DNA from: Membranipora membranacea
Taxonomy: Eukaryota > Bryozoa > Gymnolaemata > Cheilostomatida > Membraniporidae
Assembly: GCA_914767715.1 (NCBI GenBank)
Contig: OU612066.1
Coordinates: 24,094,283 to 24,158,282 of the forward strand
Direction: 5' to 3'
DNA length: 64,000 nucleotides
Every line of letters begins with the position of its first letter. Position 1 is the stretch's first letter. Below, one piece after another: positions 35,601 to 49,539 of this stretch. The position numbers were made by a program, and so were the translations under genes. The notes beneath the pieces are model-generated. The model did no database searches. It saw only the letters and a program-made list of their open reading frames with translations, and was not told the origin of the DNA.

Positions 35601-37625
35601 CTGTACGATGGACGAGTTTCTACTTTGATTGTAATAGCATTCCCTCCATACCTCATACACATCGGATCATTCTGTAAAAAAGGATTCAATATACAATGAT
35701 GAGAATTACACTCAAGGCTGCTGGGGGCCGAAACAATTACCCTTGAAAGTTCCCTCAGTGGGCTAACCGATCGCACCATCTCACCCTCCCCAATAAGAGA
35801 ATTGGTTGATGGCGCTATTTAACAAACCCGCTATACGCTACTCTGAGAGTGTACTCTCATCCCACAACCTCATTCCATTCCACCATTGCCACCATATGCA
35901 ACACAGCGTATGTGTTACAATATACAGTGCACTCCTCTCCATTCAAAACTCCTCTTAATTCAGACAACCAAAAAAGGTCCCTTTAGCCAAATCTCAATGT
36001 ATTCTAATGTCACTTAATTCAGACTCTGCTTAATTCGCAAAAAATTTGGTGGTCCCAGGAGAGTTGATGAAGTGAAATGTACTGTATTTAGTACCCTTGA
36101 GGGATATTTAGAAGCTACAGCTTAGTTAGCTAACGACCAAATTTAGCTAGCTAAGGTTCGATAAAAAGGAGAGGAAGTGTGAATGTTAGCTAACACTAAA
36201 TTTCACTCCAAGGCAAACATTTCCTCCTGTGGAAATTTTACTCCTACAGGGTATATCAGAAGTATAAGTTGAATCAATGCCAACAGTTTAAACCATTGTA
36301 TAAAGTGCTCTGGGTAGATATATATGTTTATATTCAAGAATTGAAAGCTACTCCACCAAAGTTTTTTTCTCACAATTTTTGTCAAGGGGGCATAACTATA
36401 TGTTATTTGAATTAATTGATATTATTGAAGCGTCATGTGAAGCTGTGCAGCAACATTAGTTTGAAAGTATGAATAACCATGTAAATCTTAGAAGAAGACC
36501 TTACAGTAGAACAGCCCACCTTGACAAAAATATTTTCAACAATTTCACTTAATTTGTTTTACCATTTATTTTTTGTTGTGCATGGTCTCATATGTCCAAG
36601 TGACCTGATAAGTCAATAAAATTGATTTATTATATTATATATATACTTACAGTGAAAGCATATTCCAGCTCTGAAATGCGTCCTGACAAATGGGATTTCA
36701 CTGTGCTCAGGTGCTGTGATATCTAAAATGATGAATAGTAGATTTTTACAAGTTTGAATGCAGTAGAAATGCCAGACCACAGAAGCTTGTGTACAGTGTG
36801 ACTTTTGTTATAAGATACCCAAATAAAAAATACATATATATCTGATTATTTTATCAATAACTATAATTTCTCACATGTAAATCTTAGAAGAAGACCTTAC
36901 AGTAGAACAGCCCACCTTGACAAAAATATTTTCAACAATTTCACTTAATTTGTTTTACCATTTATTTTTTGTTGTGCATGGTCTCATATGGTCTGATCGT
37001 TCGACTTTCGCTGTTATCGAGGACAACAAAGACCAGAGTTAGAACAAGTTTGTTCCCTCTGTGGTGGCGGAGGGATATTGTAAAAGTCGGGTACCGAGGG
37101 ACTTTGACTTTTGCAATGTCCCTCCACCACCACAGAGGGAACAAACTTGTTCTCGACCCGAGTTAGAGGGGAGCAACTCCAAATACAGGCAAATTGGATC
37201 TAACTTTGTCTTGATAAGGATGATAGGGTCAATACGGCTATCGATAAGGAATCACCTGTTGGGATCATTATCGATATTCGATCAATCAATTTTTCATTTG
37301 AGCTCCATTTCATACTTCCATGTTTATTTATAGAGCAAACCAAGTACCTTGACTCAATCGATAAAAACTCAGCAAGAAAACATTAAAAGTCTATTGGTGA
37401 GTCCCGAAGTTGAACAAGATTATGGTCTCATATGATTATATTAACAACCTGGTTAGCTAGTGGTTAGCTGAGGAGGTTAAAATCACTCACTTGCATCACA
37501 GTATTTCCAGGTCTACCATCGTGTGTCTTTGTCTTCCCATTGTGAGCCAGATGCATTGGTTGTGCAGCATATGTGGATGGAGTTTTCTCCCTAGATTTTA
37601 AACTTTTTCTATGGAATGAAGCCAT
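32628..37625 (-). CDS. CIMAP2/LEXM-like ciliary or sperm-tail protein
   Basis: Eight coding exons: 37625-37491, 36722-36651, 35671-35484, 35008-34780, 34136-33998, 33670-33482, 33110-32889 and 32755-32628 (TAA). All are GT-AG and in phase: 1302 nt, 433 residues. The N-terminus is basic (MASFHRKSLKSREKTPST). The middle is Lys-rich, with TRPSYRAEKQIALKTKNKN and the Pro-Gly-type motif SGQAPGRYDIKP. Near the C-terminus are LPPGQYGFESFTEELLNK, KGPYTLFSGKRSDRI and PNMGP. The PG-x-Y repeats plus the GPYxxFSGxR motif resemble lymphocyte expansion molecule/CIMAP2, associated with ciliary or sperm-tail microtubules; length also fits. The family call is from memory of motifs. Start: the first ATG giving a basic N-terminus was chosen; in-frame ATGs exist further upstream. 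It is convergent with the gene at 30.6-32.2 kb. Confidence 0.65.
36478..36594. repeat. 117-bp direct repeat, first copy
   Basis: Starts CATGTAAATCTTAGAAGAAG and is repeated without visible change at 36874-36990. This copy lies in intron 2 of the CIMAP2-like gene and the other copy in intron 1, on either side of exon 2 (36651-36722). Confidence 0.85.
36874..36990. repeat. 117-bp direct repeat, second copy
   Basis: Matches 36478-36594; this copy lies in intron 1, 50 bp before a palindromic MITE. Confidence 0.85.
37041..37153. mobile_element. 113-bp near-perfect palindromic MITE
   Basis: Arms 37041-37089 and 37105-37153 begin AGAACAAGTTTGTTCCCTCT and pair almost completely, with a 15-nt loop. 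Same end family as 28861-28999. Confidence 0.75.
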
Positions 37626-37794
37626 TTTTGTGCGCATATAAGAGTTTGGTCGACACAAAAATGCTGCCGTCAATTGTTGGGCGCCTTCATGTCGCTGACT
37701 TGCGACAGCATTGATGCCATAAATGAATAACATAATGTAACACAATGTCGACCATCAATTAAACAATAGACTCCTCAACAACCCTAAACCAATT

Positions 37795-38020
37795 CTATTG
37801 GTATTCAACTTAGCACAAAATGCCTAAGTATATAGCTCAATATCTTACTCTAACCAAAATCTCATTTTGCACAGATATATTTACTTTCTTTTTTTATTCT
37901 GGCAGAATAGCACCTATTTAATAGCCATGTTGTGAATCTGTTGCGCAGACTTCCCTTATGCTGGGGTTTCTGTGCTCGCCCCGAGCATTTCCTAGTGTGA
38001 ATTCTGGTGACTTATTTTTC
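37795..38020. repeat. Single-copy flank repeated inside the array
   Basis: Starts TTGGTATTCAACTTAGCACA and ends at GGTGACTTATTTTTC. It recurs at 45048-45261 (which lacks 17 nt near the middle), marking a tandem-duplication breakpoint at the array edge. Confidence 0.8.
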
Positions 38021-38606
38021 TAAGTATTCAAAGATAAACACTATTTTGTACAAAAATGATGATGACCAATGATTACACAGTCGGCATCTAGTTCTCTGGT
38101 TATTATTTTTAAATTCTGCCTTAATTTTTACAGAGCTATATCTTCGACTTATTGGCTTGTGTGGGTGTTCTTCATGACCATCGGGACAGCTGTCACTCTA
38201 GTCTTCAGACTATCTGGCTGAGCCCTTGCTTTTCTTTTATCTGCATTATTTACTATTATGTCAAATTCTTTTACATGATTAAACTAATTTTATAGCATAA
38301 ACAATAAAAAAAAATTGACGACCATATCAATGCATTGAATCAATTATGAATATTACAACTCTCTTTTTTATTTTCTCGATCGAAAATAATTATAATGATG
38401 ATAGCGTTGCCATATAAATTTAATTTCAGTTCATTCTAAGCAATGTGTGCCAGTTTTGTGATTTAATTATTGCATTACATAAACAGTTATAATATCATGG
38501 AATAGTGACATAACAATTGGTAAAAATCAGTGGTCATGATTGTGCATTCTCTCAACTAGTAAATTACTAGGTTGTGCTTTTTCCGAACAAAAGCCTGATG
38601 ATTCGT

Positions 38607-41062
38607 TTACGAGCATACAACACACGTCAGCTGCCTGTCTGGTACATATGGAGGGCAATGGGCGATACGGCCATGACCAGAACAATCGGGCTTGACGAAA
38701 TAGAACAGAGCTCCATTAGAGTTGTCACTATTTCCAATGATGTACTCCGGTGAAGCATCCACACATTCATAAGTAGTAGGGTATCGGTTGCTCGCAGTAC
38801 GGGCTGCCATCAGGTAACCTTCAAATAATAATCAACATATGAATAACTTATCATTTGTGCATGGGGAATCAGGCTAAAATTCCCCCCTTTATAGATCTTC
38901 ATTCATCTTTATATTTTTATTAATATATATATATATATATATCTTTATATGAATGAATTACTGTTAGTGCATCTCTCTAGCCTGGGCAGGTTGTCTGGGT
39001 GGGTGGGGGACCCCTGCCCATCCAGACAGTCCTCTCAGGCTAACATTCACACTTCGTAGGTCTTTCTTTTATTCATCAAAGCTGCCATTGGAATCAGCAA
39101 TTTATAATTGCTTTGGGATGTTGTCAGTCCAAATTAATAGCTCGGTCAAATTAATCAATCCAAATTTTTGCAGTATGAGCTGGCTCTAGCATTATAGCCA
39201 GTTCCTCTAGCCTGTCTTGACAAGCTTTGTTGGCATGGGTAGGTTCCCCTCTTATACTTACAAAGCTTGTTATGACAGGCTAAGCTCCCCTTGACAAAGT
39301 ATTGACTCACCCTCATACTCCTTGTTCCAGCCTCGAGGGCAGCTCCGTTTTGCGGGGATCATCAGAGCTGAGCCATAGGTGTGACATCTGGCGCAGGGTA
39401 CATTTTTGTGCTCTGCAGAGTTTGGAAAAACGCCAAGACTGTAAGACTTGTATTCTGCACCAGAAATTGTCGAGTGATATCCACCAGAAGCATATCTATT
39501 ATACTCAGGGTCAAGCGGCATGCACTGATAGTTGCTTCCCCCTCCTCCGGTGTTATAGTTTGTACCAGCAGCAAACCCTGAAACAAATAAACAGCTCAAA
39601 ATATTATACTCAGAATAGTTGTGGATTTGATCGGCTGAATGTCCTTGAAAAAGCAAAGCAGGCACTTCAGCTTGGCATAAATAGCAGAATTTGGTTATAT
39701 TATTTCGATCTGAAATCTGAATCTAAAATAATTTTTGGGTCACAGGTCATCAAGGAAGGAGCCTTTATATCATCCTGGTTGATGCCAATATTGTCAGTAT
39801 CGCCTTATTTTATATAACTGTCCCTTTTGCACCAATTCAATTTGGATCTTTAGCTATTTTTGTATCAAGCCGATTGCCTGTATTTCACAGTTGTATGTGT
39901 TATCATAGCAGTGTTACAACTCCAAATATAGAGACTGTATAATGTACTTTTCATGCTGCTGCAGTTACAGACTATTGATTAGCTATAAGTCACTGTTATG
40001 ATGACAGTATATTCAATGTCTTAAATTGTTGCCGTGCACTTTTTGTGTAAGGAGTTGTCTTAACCACATCAATGTGTATACAACTCTCAATTACTTAGCA
40101 CAGCCCTCATTCTGGTATACTACTTATTGCCTTACCTTCATAAATCAGTGTAGATCTTGCGGGACATGAAGTATGTCCCCACCTTGTGTACACTGAGCCA
40201 CTATTGTCACCAGAAGCTGCTGATCTCTTCTTTCTCTCAGACTTATCTTCCACCTGAAATAATCACTTAAGGTTAAACAATGTAAACCTCAGATTGCATC
40301 AACACTGCAGATTTTTTTGTTAAATTATTTGATCAGATTTTTGTCTTTATTATGAGCTATCATCCAAAACGCAGATTCTTTGTTGCTCCCAGTAGTAGCT
40401 TATATAATTTAATTAATGTCAAATCCAAACTTGGCATAACCAAACGTTTTTATGAGATATTTTGTCTCTGAAATTTAAAATGGCCCATGGAATTTAGTTT
40501 CCCCTCTCCCCTGCAACTCCCCCCCCCCCCCGGCTTTATGGTTTGGTCAAGTGCAGGATATAAGAGAAGGGGAGGATAATACTCAGAATTATGTATGAGG
40601 GATATAACCAAACAATTGCTGCAAAGTGCATAGGCTAGGTGCAAATATGACTCACCAGATCGTTTATTGTCATCTGGAGGTCGCTTATCATCTCTCGTTG
40701 CTGACTTGTCACCTCTGTCAGATTGGAGATCTCATTATTCAGGTCTTTCATTTCCATCTCCCGTGCAGATAAAGCCAAGCCACGCCCACAAACGGCAGCA
40801 GCAACAATGGCAAACATCAGTAATCTGTAAACAATTTATAAGAGCAGGATCAGTAAAGTTGTAAAATATTGGAACATACTGTGGCATTTATCAAGGCATG
40901 AAATATTTGTATTGTTTATTACCATGAATGCATGGTAAATGTAACCAGAAACTCGGATGTAAAAAGCATAAGAACTTCCTTAGTTATTTTAGTTTTATTG
41001 ACACATTTTCTCATGAAATAAAGAATTTAAGAAAACATTTCAACAAACCTCAATTGCTCCAT
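38607..41062 (-). CDS. Short-chain collagen C4-like secreted protein, copy 4 (complete)
   Basis: Exons: 41062-41049, 40824-40656, 40253-40136, 39577-39311 and 38818-38607; 780 nt, phases intact. Same architecture as the other copies. Copy-specific change: the usual RWGRTSCP reads RWGHTSCP in exon 3; exon 5 begins YLMAARTASNRYP. It is the first copy after the single-copy region, about 1 kb from the start of the CIMAP2-like gene, and both are on the minus strand. Intron 2 has a C-tract (about 40519-40530). Confidence 0.87.
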
Positions 41063-42373
41063 ATCTAGTCTTGTCCTTTCGATGTAGACTTGAACTGCTT
41101 TATGAAAGCTCTCTCATCAGTCTACCTTTAAATATGAAAAGCACTTCGTATTGAGTCGATATCCAAAGTGGATTGGGCAATTTGATTGGTTTACTGGGAG
41201 TGACCTCAGACACTATCAAAATATTATTAAGGATTCTTGAGAGGAATAGACCCTTGATGACTTCATGTTTTTTGTTATTGTTTGTACACCTCAATGATCT
41301 CATGTTAGCATTGTCCCAAGCCCACTGTTATTGTGATTGTTTGTGCAAAAACAAAAATTCTGCTACTGCAGATCCTAATGATAACAAACAAATTAAGACA
41401 AGCATTGCGATTCATCGCTGTTACTTCAGAGACTGCGGTGGTTTCGTCAGACTTGTTGTGCTGCTGTTCTTGACAGATTGTTTATTTTTGCATGTATAAG
41501 GATTATTTGACTAAGTAAACATTGGAATATCAGGGACGATTTGCTTTGCGGATATGTGGGTGACTATGAATAGACTGGCAGCACAAAAAATCTTTTTCGA
41601 AATATAATAAAGAAACGCAGGAAACAGTTTTCGAGGTGTTTAGTTATAATATTTTCCATCTGGTCTTATCTGACCTTAAAATAATGGTTCATAGCCTATT
41701 GTAAATAGGGGCACTCTATCTAATGCTGAATTATAAGACTTTGTCTGATTCTGAAAATAGTGAGATGAGCAGATAGTAGTGTCATGACACAAATATTAAT
41801 GTAATAATCCCCAAGGATAAACAAAAGTTCAGTTCCTATACATCATATGAGTCCCAGCAAGTGTTAAACGATGAGCCATGAGTTTATACAAGTATACCAA
41901 GTAGTGTGCTAAGTGTACTCCATGTTAAATTATAGCCTATACCTAGAAGTAATAGTCCGGCATCCCTGGGCTGGGCAGATGACTTCGAAGAGTTTTGAAT
42001 TACCGTTATCTTATTATCATATTAATATTCATCCTAGAAAATTCGATAAGGTAGTGTTGGTGTTATTCATTCATTCATATTACTTACTCTATTAGGTCTA
42101 TGATATCACCAAACAGAAAGCGGATAATGCATAGTGCATGACTCTACGGCTACAATGGCTACACCACACCAAGCAAGTAATCTAATCTATCTTCTGGCAG
42201 AGATATTGGGGGTCAATTTTTAATCAACACAACTAATTTTAGCTACAGTCTCATAGAAATAAGATCATTGGAAGAACAAAATCCAATTGATTCGCAAACA
42301 ATTCCAATGTATGATATTATATATACTCGGACTGCGATTGTGACTCGCTGTTTATGTGATATTATTATGTTAA

Positions 42374-42426
42374 TTTGGCTTTACTTTGGTTGCCTTCATA
42401 TATTTGGCAACCAAAGTAAAGCCAAA
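42374..42426. repeat. Perfect 21-bp hairpin upstream of cysteine-rich exon C
   Basis: Same hairpin as 3694-3746, with both arms unchanged (42374-42394, 42406-42426). Confidence 0.8.
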
Positions 42427-42722
42427 ATAACATATTTGGCATTAGACCATAATATATATAATTTATTAGTGCATGAGTTGTACCAGTTGTTCAGATAGAG
42501 GCAAGTCAGGGCATTGCAATTAGACACTGGTAGTATCTGTGATTCGTTATTTATTTGATATTCCCACGTTTTGGACATTATTTGTTGTTTTGGCTTTACT
42601 TTGTCTGACTTCATCATAGGAAACTTTTTCTTTGCGCTAGTACAAAATAAATGGGGGAGGGGGTGTTCAATAGTAGGTGTGCGGCAAAACCATACCAAAG
42701 GTACCACTCCTCTCTGCTATAG

Positions 42723-43066
42723 ATCACTACATTTCATCAAACTTTGATGCAAGTACTCCTAGGAACTGTGATGAGACGTGTGAAAGGATGGGACCTGTTG
42801 GATCCTGCTTTGGCATTACGGTTATTATTCGTGGAGTATGTCACTGCAACTTCTGCCAAAATGATTTTCTAAAGATCATCTCAGACAAGAAGAAAGTGTC
42901 TTATTTGCTAGAGTACACTGGCTGTAAAAATATACAACAACTCTTAAATTCTCCGTATGGACAGAAAGGCTTATACTACTGTTATGTCTTACTGATGATC
43001 TTAATCTTAACCCTGTTAAAATTTCCAATATTATCATCAATTAAACTCTTTGGTAGCCCCGAGTGA
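42723..43066 (+). CDS. Cysteine-rich CSalpha-beta-like exon, copy C
   Basis: Same acceptor, length and stop position as copy A; AATAAA at 43176-43181. Differences from A are few and mostly amino-acid changing (CDETCERM for CDEACERM; SPYG for SPDG). All cysteines of the CxxxC...CxC-xx-C motif are kept, as is the hydrophobic tail. The start exon is not identified. Confidence 0.45.
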
Positions 43067-43189
43067 GATGGTAAGGTGTGGCTTATGTAGTAGGCCTATC
43101 TATATTGCATCATGGTAAAACCATAAACATTTAAATACTATAGTATTTCATATGTTTATGGGTAAACCCCATTTCAATAAAAATAAGAG

Positions 43190-45047
43190 GTACGATGTAC
43201 ATAATATAATAATATGTATGATCATGTAGAAACATAGATATAGTTTTGTGCTGCCATCACTAGGTGCTACTTATGCAATGAGGTTATGATCGTTGTTTCT
43301 CTGTTCATTAAAAGTATTGGCTGAATTTAGTGATTATCTCTTCCTGACCAAACTTTGAACTTCACTCTAGGGAAGTGTATTTATCATAGGTGAATTAGAC
43401 CCACATGTAATTATGCATTATACCAATATAAACCCAATGAGCAACAATGATATTTAAAAAAATATTATTTCTCAAAGAAATCTACAAAAAACAGCCTTTA
43501 CTAACAAGGTAATGTATTGCAAACCTACTTCCAATAGTCTGATTTCTTCCAAATTTTTTTTGGTCGTTTAGAATAGGGCTGTCCAAAAATGCCGATTTTG
43601 CCGATAAATTGCATTCAAGCAAAATTTAATTTGTATATCTATTTTTTAAAAGTATGCCTGATGTATGCTAACGATTGCGCAATATGCCAGAGACCTTAGC
43701 CTTTGATATACTCTCTTTGTCTAAACAAAGCCCCATCTATAACAAGCGTTCAATTCAATCAATGTATGAGGCCAATATTCCTTTGTCCCAAATGCCACGA
43801 GTACAATTATAATCCACTACAGTTTGCCTAATATTGTTAATACCAAAGATTATAAATTGTTAATACTACATTTTACAAAATATTTTGATTATAAAATAAA
43901 TTATTGATGGTGCTGATTCGAATCGAGTAATTTAGCAGAAAATCTCATCATTCAACATCAAATGTGGAAATGAGTCTTGGGCACAATTGGTCTTGTTTGG
44001 TTTCCCATCTTATTTCAATGTTTAATACCTCAAACAAGATTTTTTTATTCATGTGTAGTTAAGTTGTAATTTCCATGTATATATAGGTTAGCTCACCTTT
44101 GTCAAACAACAGATTGTCGGGAAAGTGCATGAGTTTTATACTATTCAATTGACTTGCTCGACGACCAGTAGAGCCTCCCTGGGCCAAGCATAGCAAGCCA
44201 GTGAAACCATGACGTGAATGGTTATTAATATGATTATAATCTCATATGACACATGCCTCCACAATATACTGACTCTGTCGGTCCGAAAAGATCTTCCTTG
44301 TACTTTTGTGATGGCTTAATTAGTCAAACTACAATGCATCTTTAAATTTAGAAATTGTGGCTAAATAGATTATATTTTAGTTGCTTCGATTATTTATTAA
44401 TGCAGAAAGCTTGCTAAAAAGAATGAAATTGATTTAAGAGTTGGTGGTATACGCTAAGCACGCATGTATAGGAGGTCATGGGTTTGGTTCGTCCCCAGGG
44501 CTTGACAATAGGCAGGCATGGGTAACTGATCTTTGATTACAGATTTTTGCAAGAAACTGATCTATGAATACAGAATTGCAATCTATCTATTATGATGAAG
44601 GGAAGGTTACCAAAATATGTGCATGTCTTGGCACTGAGCATAGGGATTCATAAGTTAAAATTGAGATAGGAGCTGGACAATGTTTAACACAGCATAATTT
44701 ATTATTCTAGCAATTTCAATTCTAAGCAGAGGCTGTACACACAGCATTCTTCTCATATAGGGTTATCATGTGCTGCTTGAAACGTGACACTTATTTTTGC
44801 TCAAATCAGAAGCACTGCCCAATCTACTCTTAAGCATTTTGCTTGAAAGACAGTAATTTATTTTTGAAACAACCCTGATAAACTTCATTAATTTTTAATT
44901 GACATTGTTTCCTCGATTAATCCTTGTTTGAAATGTGATAGTGTCAGGCCTTCTTGTGTATTTCGTAGGATTAAAATATTTTATATTTGTTTGATGGGTA
45001 TCCCTGGCTCAAACTTTGTTCATATCATTCAAGTACCAGTAGATTGG
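43190..45047. other. Unit-specific spacer replacing the usual array sequence
   Basis: After about 43290 the normal unit (TATA box and noncoding stretch) is replaced by 1.75 kb of AT-rich sequence found nowhere else in the window. No gene is supported. A weak B-box-like stretch (GGTTTGGTTCGTCCCC, near 44483) may be a tRNA-derived relic. Confidence 0.5.
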
Positions 45048-45261
45048 TATTGGTATTCAACTTAGCACAAAATGCCTAAGTATATAGCTCAATATCATTT
45101 TGCACAGATCTATTTACTTTCTTTTCTTATTCTGGCAGAATAGCACCTGACTATTTAATAGCCATGTTGTGAATCTGTTGCGCTGACTTCCCTTATGCTG
45201 GGGTTTCTGTGCTCGCCCCGAGCATTTCCTAGTGTGAATTCTGGTGACTTATTTTTCTAAG
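45048..45261. repeat. Second copy of the array-edge flank
   Basis: Matches 37795-38020 apart from a 17-nt gap and a few small changes, and then runs into the normal unit sequence before C4-like copy 5. Confidence 0.8.
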
Positions 45262-45821
45262 TATTCAAAGATAAAAACTATTTTATACAAAAATGATGAT
45301 GACCAATGATTACACAGTCGGCATCTAGTTCTCTGGTTATCATTTTTAAATTCTGCCTTAATTTTTACAGAGCTATTCTTCGACTTATCGGCTTGTGTGG
45401 GTGTTCTTCATGAGTGACCATCGGGACAGCTGTCACTCTAGTCTTCGGACTATCTGGCTGAGCCCTTGCTTTTCTTTTATCAGCATTATTTACTATTATA
45501 TCAAATTCTTTTACTTGATTAAACTAATTTTATAGCATAAACAATAAAAAAAAAATTGACGACCACATCAATGCATTGAATCAATTATGTATATTACAAC
45601 TCTCTTTTTTATTTTCTCGGTTGAAAATATTTATAATGATGATAGCGTTGCCATATAAATTCAATTTCAGTTCATTTTAAGCAATGTGTGCCAGTTTTGT
45701 GATTTAATTATTGCATTACATAAACAGTTATAATATCATGGAATAGTGACATAACAATTGGTAAAAATCAGTGGTCATGATTGTGCATTCTCTCAACTAG
45801 TAAATTACTAGGTTGATTCGT

Positions 45822-48231
45822 TTACGAGCAGACAACACACGTCAGCTGCCTGTCTGGTACATATGGAGGGCAATGGGCGATACGGCCATGACCAGAACAA
45901 TCGGGCTTGATGAAATAGAACAGAGCTCCATTAGAGTTGTCACTATTTCCAATGATGTACTCCGGTGAAGCATCCACACATTCATAAGTAGTAGGGTATC
46001 GGTTGCTCGCAGTACGGGCTGCCATCAGGTAACCTTCAAATAATAATCAACATATGAATAACTTATCATTAGTGCATGGGGAATCAGGCTAAAATTCCCC
46101 CCTTTATAGATCTTCATTCATCCTTATATTTTTATTAATATATATATATATATATATCTTTATATGAATGAATTACTGTTAGTGCATCTCTCTAGCCTGG
46201 GCAGGTTGTCTTGGTGGGTGGGGGGACCCCTGCCCATCCAGACAGTCCTCTCAGGCTAACATTTCACACTTCGTAGGTCTTTCTTTTATTCATCAAAGCT
46301 GCCATTGGAATCAGCAATTTATAAATGCTCTGGGATGTTGTCAGTCCAAATTAATAGTTCTGTCAAATTAATCAATCCAAATTTTTGCAGTATGAGCTGG
46401 CTCTAGCTTTATAGCCAGTTCCTCTAGCCTGTCTTGACAAGCTTTGTTGGCATGGGTATGTTCCCCTCCTATACTTACAAAGCTTGTTATGACAGGCTAA
46501 GCTCCCCTTGACAAAGTATTGACTCACCCTCATATTCCTTGTTCCAGCCTCGAGGGCAGCTCCGCTTTGCAGGGATCATCAGAGCTGAGCCATAGGTGTG
46601 ACATCTGGCGCAGGGTACATTTTTGTGCTCTGCAGAGTTTGGAAAAACGCCAAGACTGTAAGACTTGTATTCTGCACCAGAAATTGTCGAGTGATATCCA
46701 CCAGAAGCATATCTATTATACTCAGGGTCCAGCGGCATGCACTGATAGTTGCTTCCCCCTCCTCCGGTGTTATAGTTTGTACCAGCAGCAAACCCTGAAA
46801 CAAATAAACAGCTCAAAATATTATACTCAGAATAGTTGTGGAAATGATCGGCTGAATGTCCTTGAAAAAGCAAAGCAGGCACTTCAGCTTGGCATAAATA
46901 GCAGAATTTGGTTATATTATTTCGATCTGAAATCTGAATCTAAAATAATTTTTTGGTCACAGTGCATCAAGGAAGGAACCTTTATATCATCCTGTCCCTT
47001 TTGCACCAATTCAATTTGGATCTTTAGCTATTTTTGTATCAAGCCGATTGCCTGTATTTCACAGTTGTATATGTTATCATAGCAGTGTTACAACACCAAA
47101 TATAGAGACTGTATAATGTACTTTGCATGCTGCTGCAGTTACAGACTATTGATTAGCTATAAGTCACTGTTATGATGACAGTATATTCAATGTCTTAAAT
47201 TGTTGCCGTGCACTTTTTGTGTAAGGAGTTGTCTTAACCACATCAATGTGTATACAACTCTCAATTACTTAGCACAGCCCTCATTCTGGTATACTACTTA
47301 TTGCCTTACCTTCATAAATCAGTGTAGATCTTGCGGGACATAAAGTACGTCCCCACCTTGTGTACACTGAGCCACTATTGTCACCAGAAGCTGCTGATCT
47401 CTTCTTTCTCTCAGACTTATCTTCAACCTGAAATAATCACATAAGGTTAAACAATGTAAACCTCAGATTGCATCAACACTGCAGATTTTTTTGTTAAATT
47501 ATTTGATCGGATTCTTGTCTTTATTATGAGCTATCATCCAAAACGCAGATTCTTTGTTGCTCCCAGTAGTAGCTTATATAATTTAATTAATGTCAAATCC
47601 AAACTTGGCGTAACCAAACGTTTTTATGAGATATTTTGTCTCTGAAATTTAAAATGGCCCATGGAAAATTAGTTTCCCCTCCCCCCTGCAACTCCCCCGG
47701 CTTTATGGTTTGGCCAAGTGCAGGCTATAAGAGAAGGGGAGGATAATACTCAGAATTATGTATGAGGGATATAACCAAACAAATGCTGCAAAGTGCATAG
47801 GCTAGGTGCAAATATGACTCACCAGATCGTTTATTGTCATCTGGAGGTCGCTTATCATCTCTCGTTGCTGACTTGTCACCTCTGTCAGATTGGAGATCTC
47901 ATTCTTCAGGTCTTTCATTTCCATCTCCCGTGCAGATAAAGCCAAGCCACGCCCACAAACGGCAGCAGCAACAATGGCAAACATCAGTAATCTGTAAACA
48001 ATTTATAAGAGCAGGATCAGTAAAGTTGTAAAAAATTGGAAAATACTGTGGCATTTATCAAGGCATGAAATTTTTGCATTGTTTATTACTATGAATGCAT
48101 GGTAAATGTAACTGCAGAAACTCGGATGTAAAAAGCATAAGAACTTCCTTAGTTATTTTAGTTTTATTGACACATTTTCTCATGAAATAAAGAATTTAAG
48201 AAAACATTCCAACAAACCTCAATTGCTCCAT
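45822..48231 (-). CDS. Short-chain collagen C4-like secreted protein, copy 5 (complete)
   Basis: Exons: 48231-48218, 47991-47823, 47427-47310, 46794-46528 and 46033-45822; 780 nt, phases intact. Copy-specific changes: RWGRTLCP (Ser to Leu) in exon 3, and FYFIKPDC for FYFVKPDC in exon 5. Its intron 3 lacks about 45 bp (with GGTTGATGCCAATA), a deletion shared only with copy 1, so the two are closest relatives over the gene body. Confidence 0.87.
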
Positions 48232-49539
48232 ATCTAGTCTTGTCCTTTCGATCTAGACTTGAACTGTTTTGTGAAAGCTCTCTCATCAATCTACCTTTAA
48301 ATATGAAAAGCACTTCGTATTGAGTCGATATCCAAAGTGAATTGGGCAATTTGATTGGTTTACTGGGAGTGACCTCAGACACTATCAAAATATTATTAAG
48401 GATTCTTGAGATGAATAGACCCTTGATGACTTCATGTTTTTTTGTTATTGTTTGTACACCTCTATGATCTCATGTTAGCATTGTCCCAAGGCCACTGTTA
48501 TTGTTATTGTTTGTGCAAAAACAAAAATTCTGCTAATGCAGATCCCAATGATAACAAACAAATTAAGACAAGCATTGCGATTCATCGCTGTTACTTCAGA
48601 GACTGCGGTGGTTTCGTCAGACTTGTTGTGCTGCTGTTCTTGACATATTGTTTATTTTTGCATGTATAAGGATTATTTGACTAAGTAAACATTGGAATAT
48701 CAGGGACGATTTGCTTTGCGGATATGTGGGTGACTATGAATAGACTGGAAGCACAAAAAGTCTTTTACGAAATATAATAAAGAAACGCTGAAAACAGTTT
48801 TCGAGGTGTTTAGTTATAATATTTTCCATCTGGTCTTATCTGACCTTAAAATAATGGTTCATAGCCTTTTGTAGACAGGGGCACTCTATCTAATGCTGAA
48901 TTATCAGACTTTGTCTGATTATGAAAATAGTGAGATGAGCAGATAGTAGTGTCATGACACAAATGTAAATGTAATAATCCCCAAGGATAAACAAAAGTTC
49001 AGTTCCTATACATCATATGTGTCCGAGCAAGTGTTAAACAATGAGCAGTGAGTTTATACAAGTATACCAAGTAGTGTGCTAAGTGTACTCCATGTTAAAT
49101 TATAGCCTATACCTAGAAGTAATAGTCCGGCATCCCTGGGCAGATGACTTCGAAGAGTTTTGAATTACCGTTATCTCATTATCATATTATTATTCATCCT
49201 AGATAATTCGATCCGGTAGTGTTGATGTAATTCATTCATTCATATACTTACTTTATTAGGTCTGTGATATCACCAAACAGAAAGCGGATAATGCATAGTG
49301 CATGACTCTACGGCTACAATGGCTACACCACACCAAGCAAGTAATCTAATCTATCTTCTGGCAGAGATATTGGGGGTCAATTTTTAATCAACATAAAATT
49401 AATTTTAGCTACAGTCTCATAGAAATAAGATCATTGGAAGAACAAAATCCAATTGATTCGCAAACAATTCCAATGTATGATATTATATATACTCGGACTG
49501 TGATTGTGACTCGCTGTTTATGTGATACTATTATGTTAA

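Noticed and set aside
44450-44510. Possible tRNA or SINE head near GGTTTGGTTCGTCCCC
   Set aside because: No cloverleaf stems can be formed; only a weak B-box-like stretch remains.
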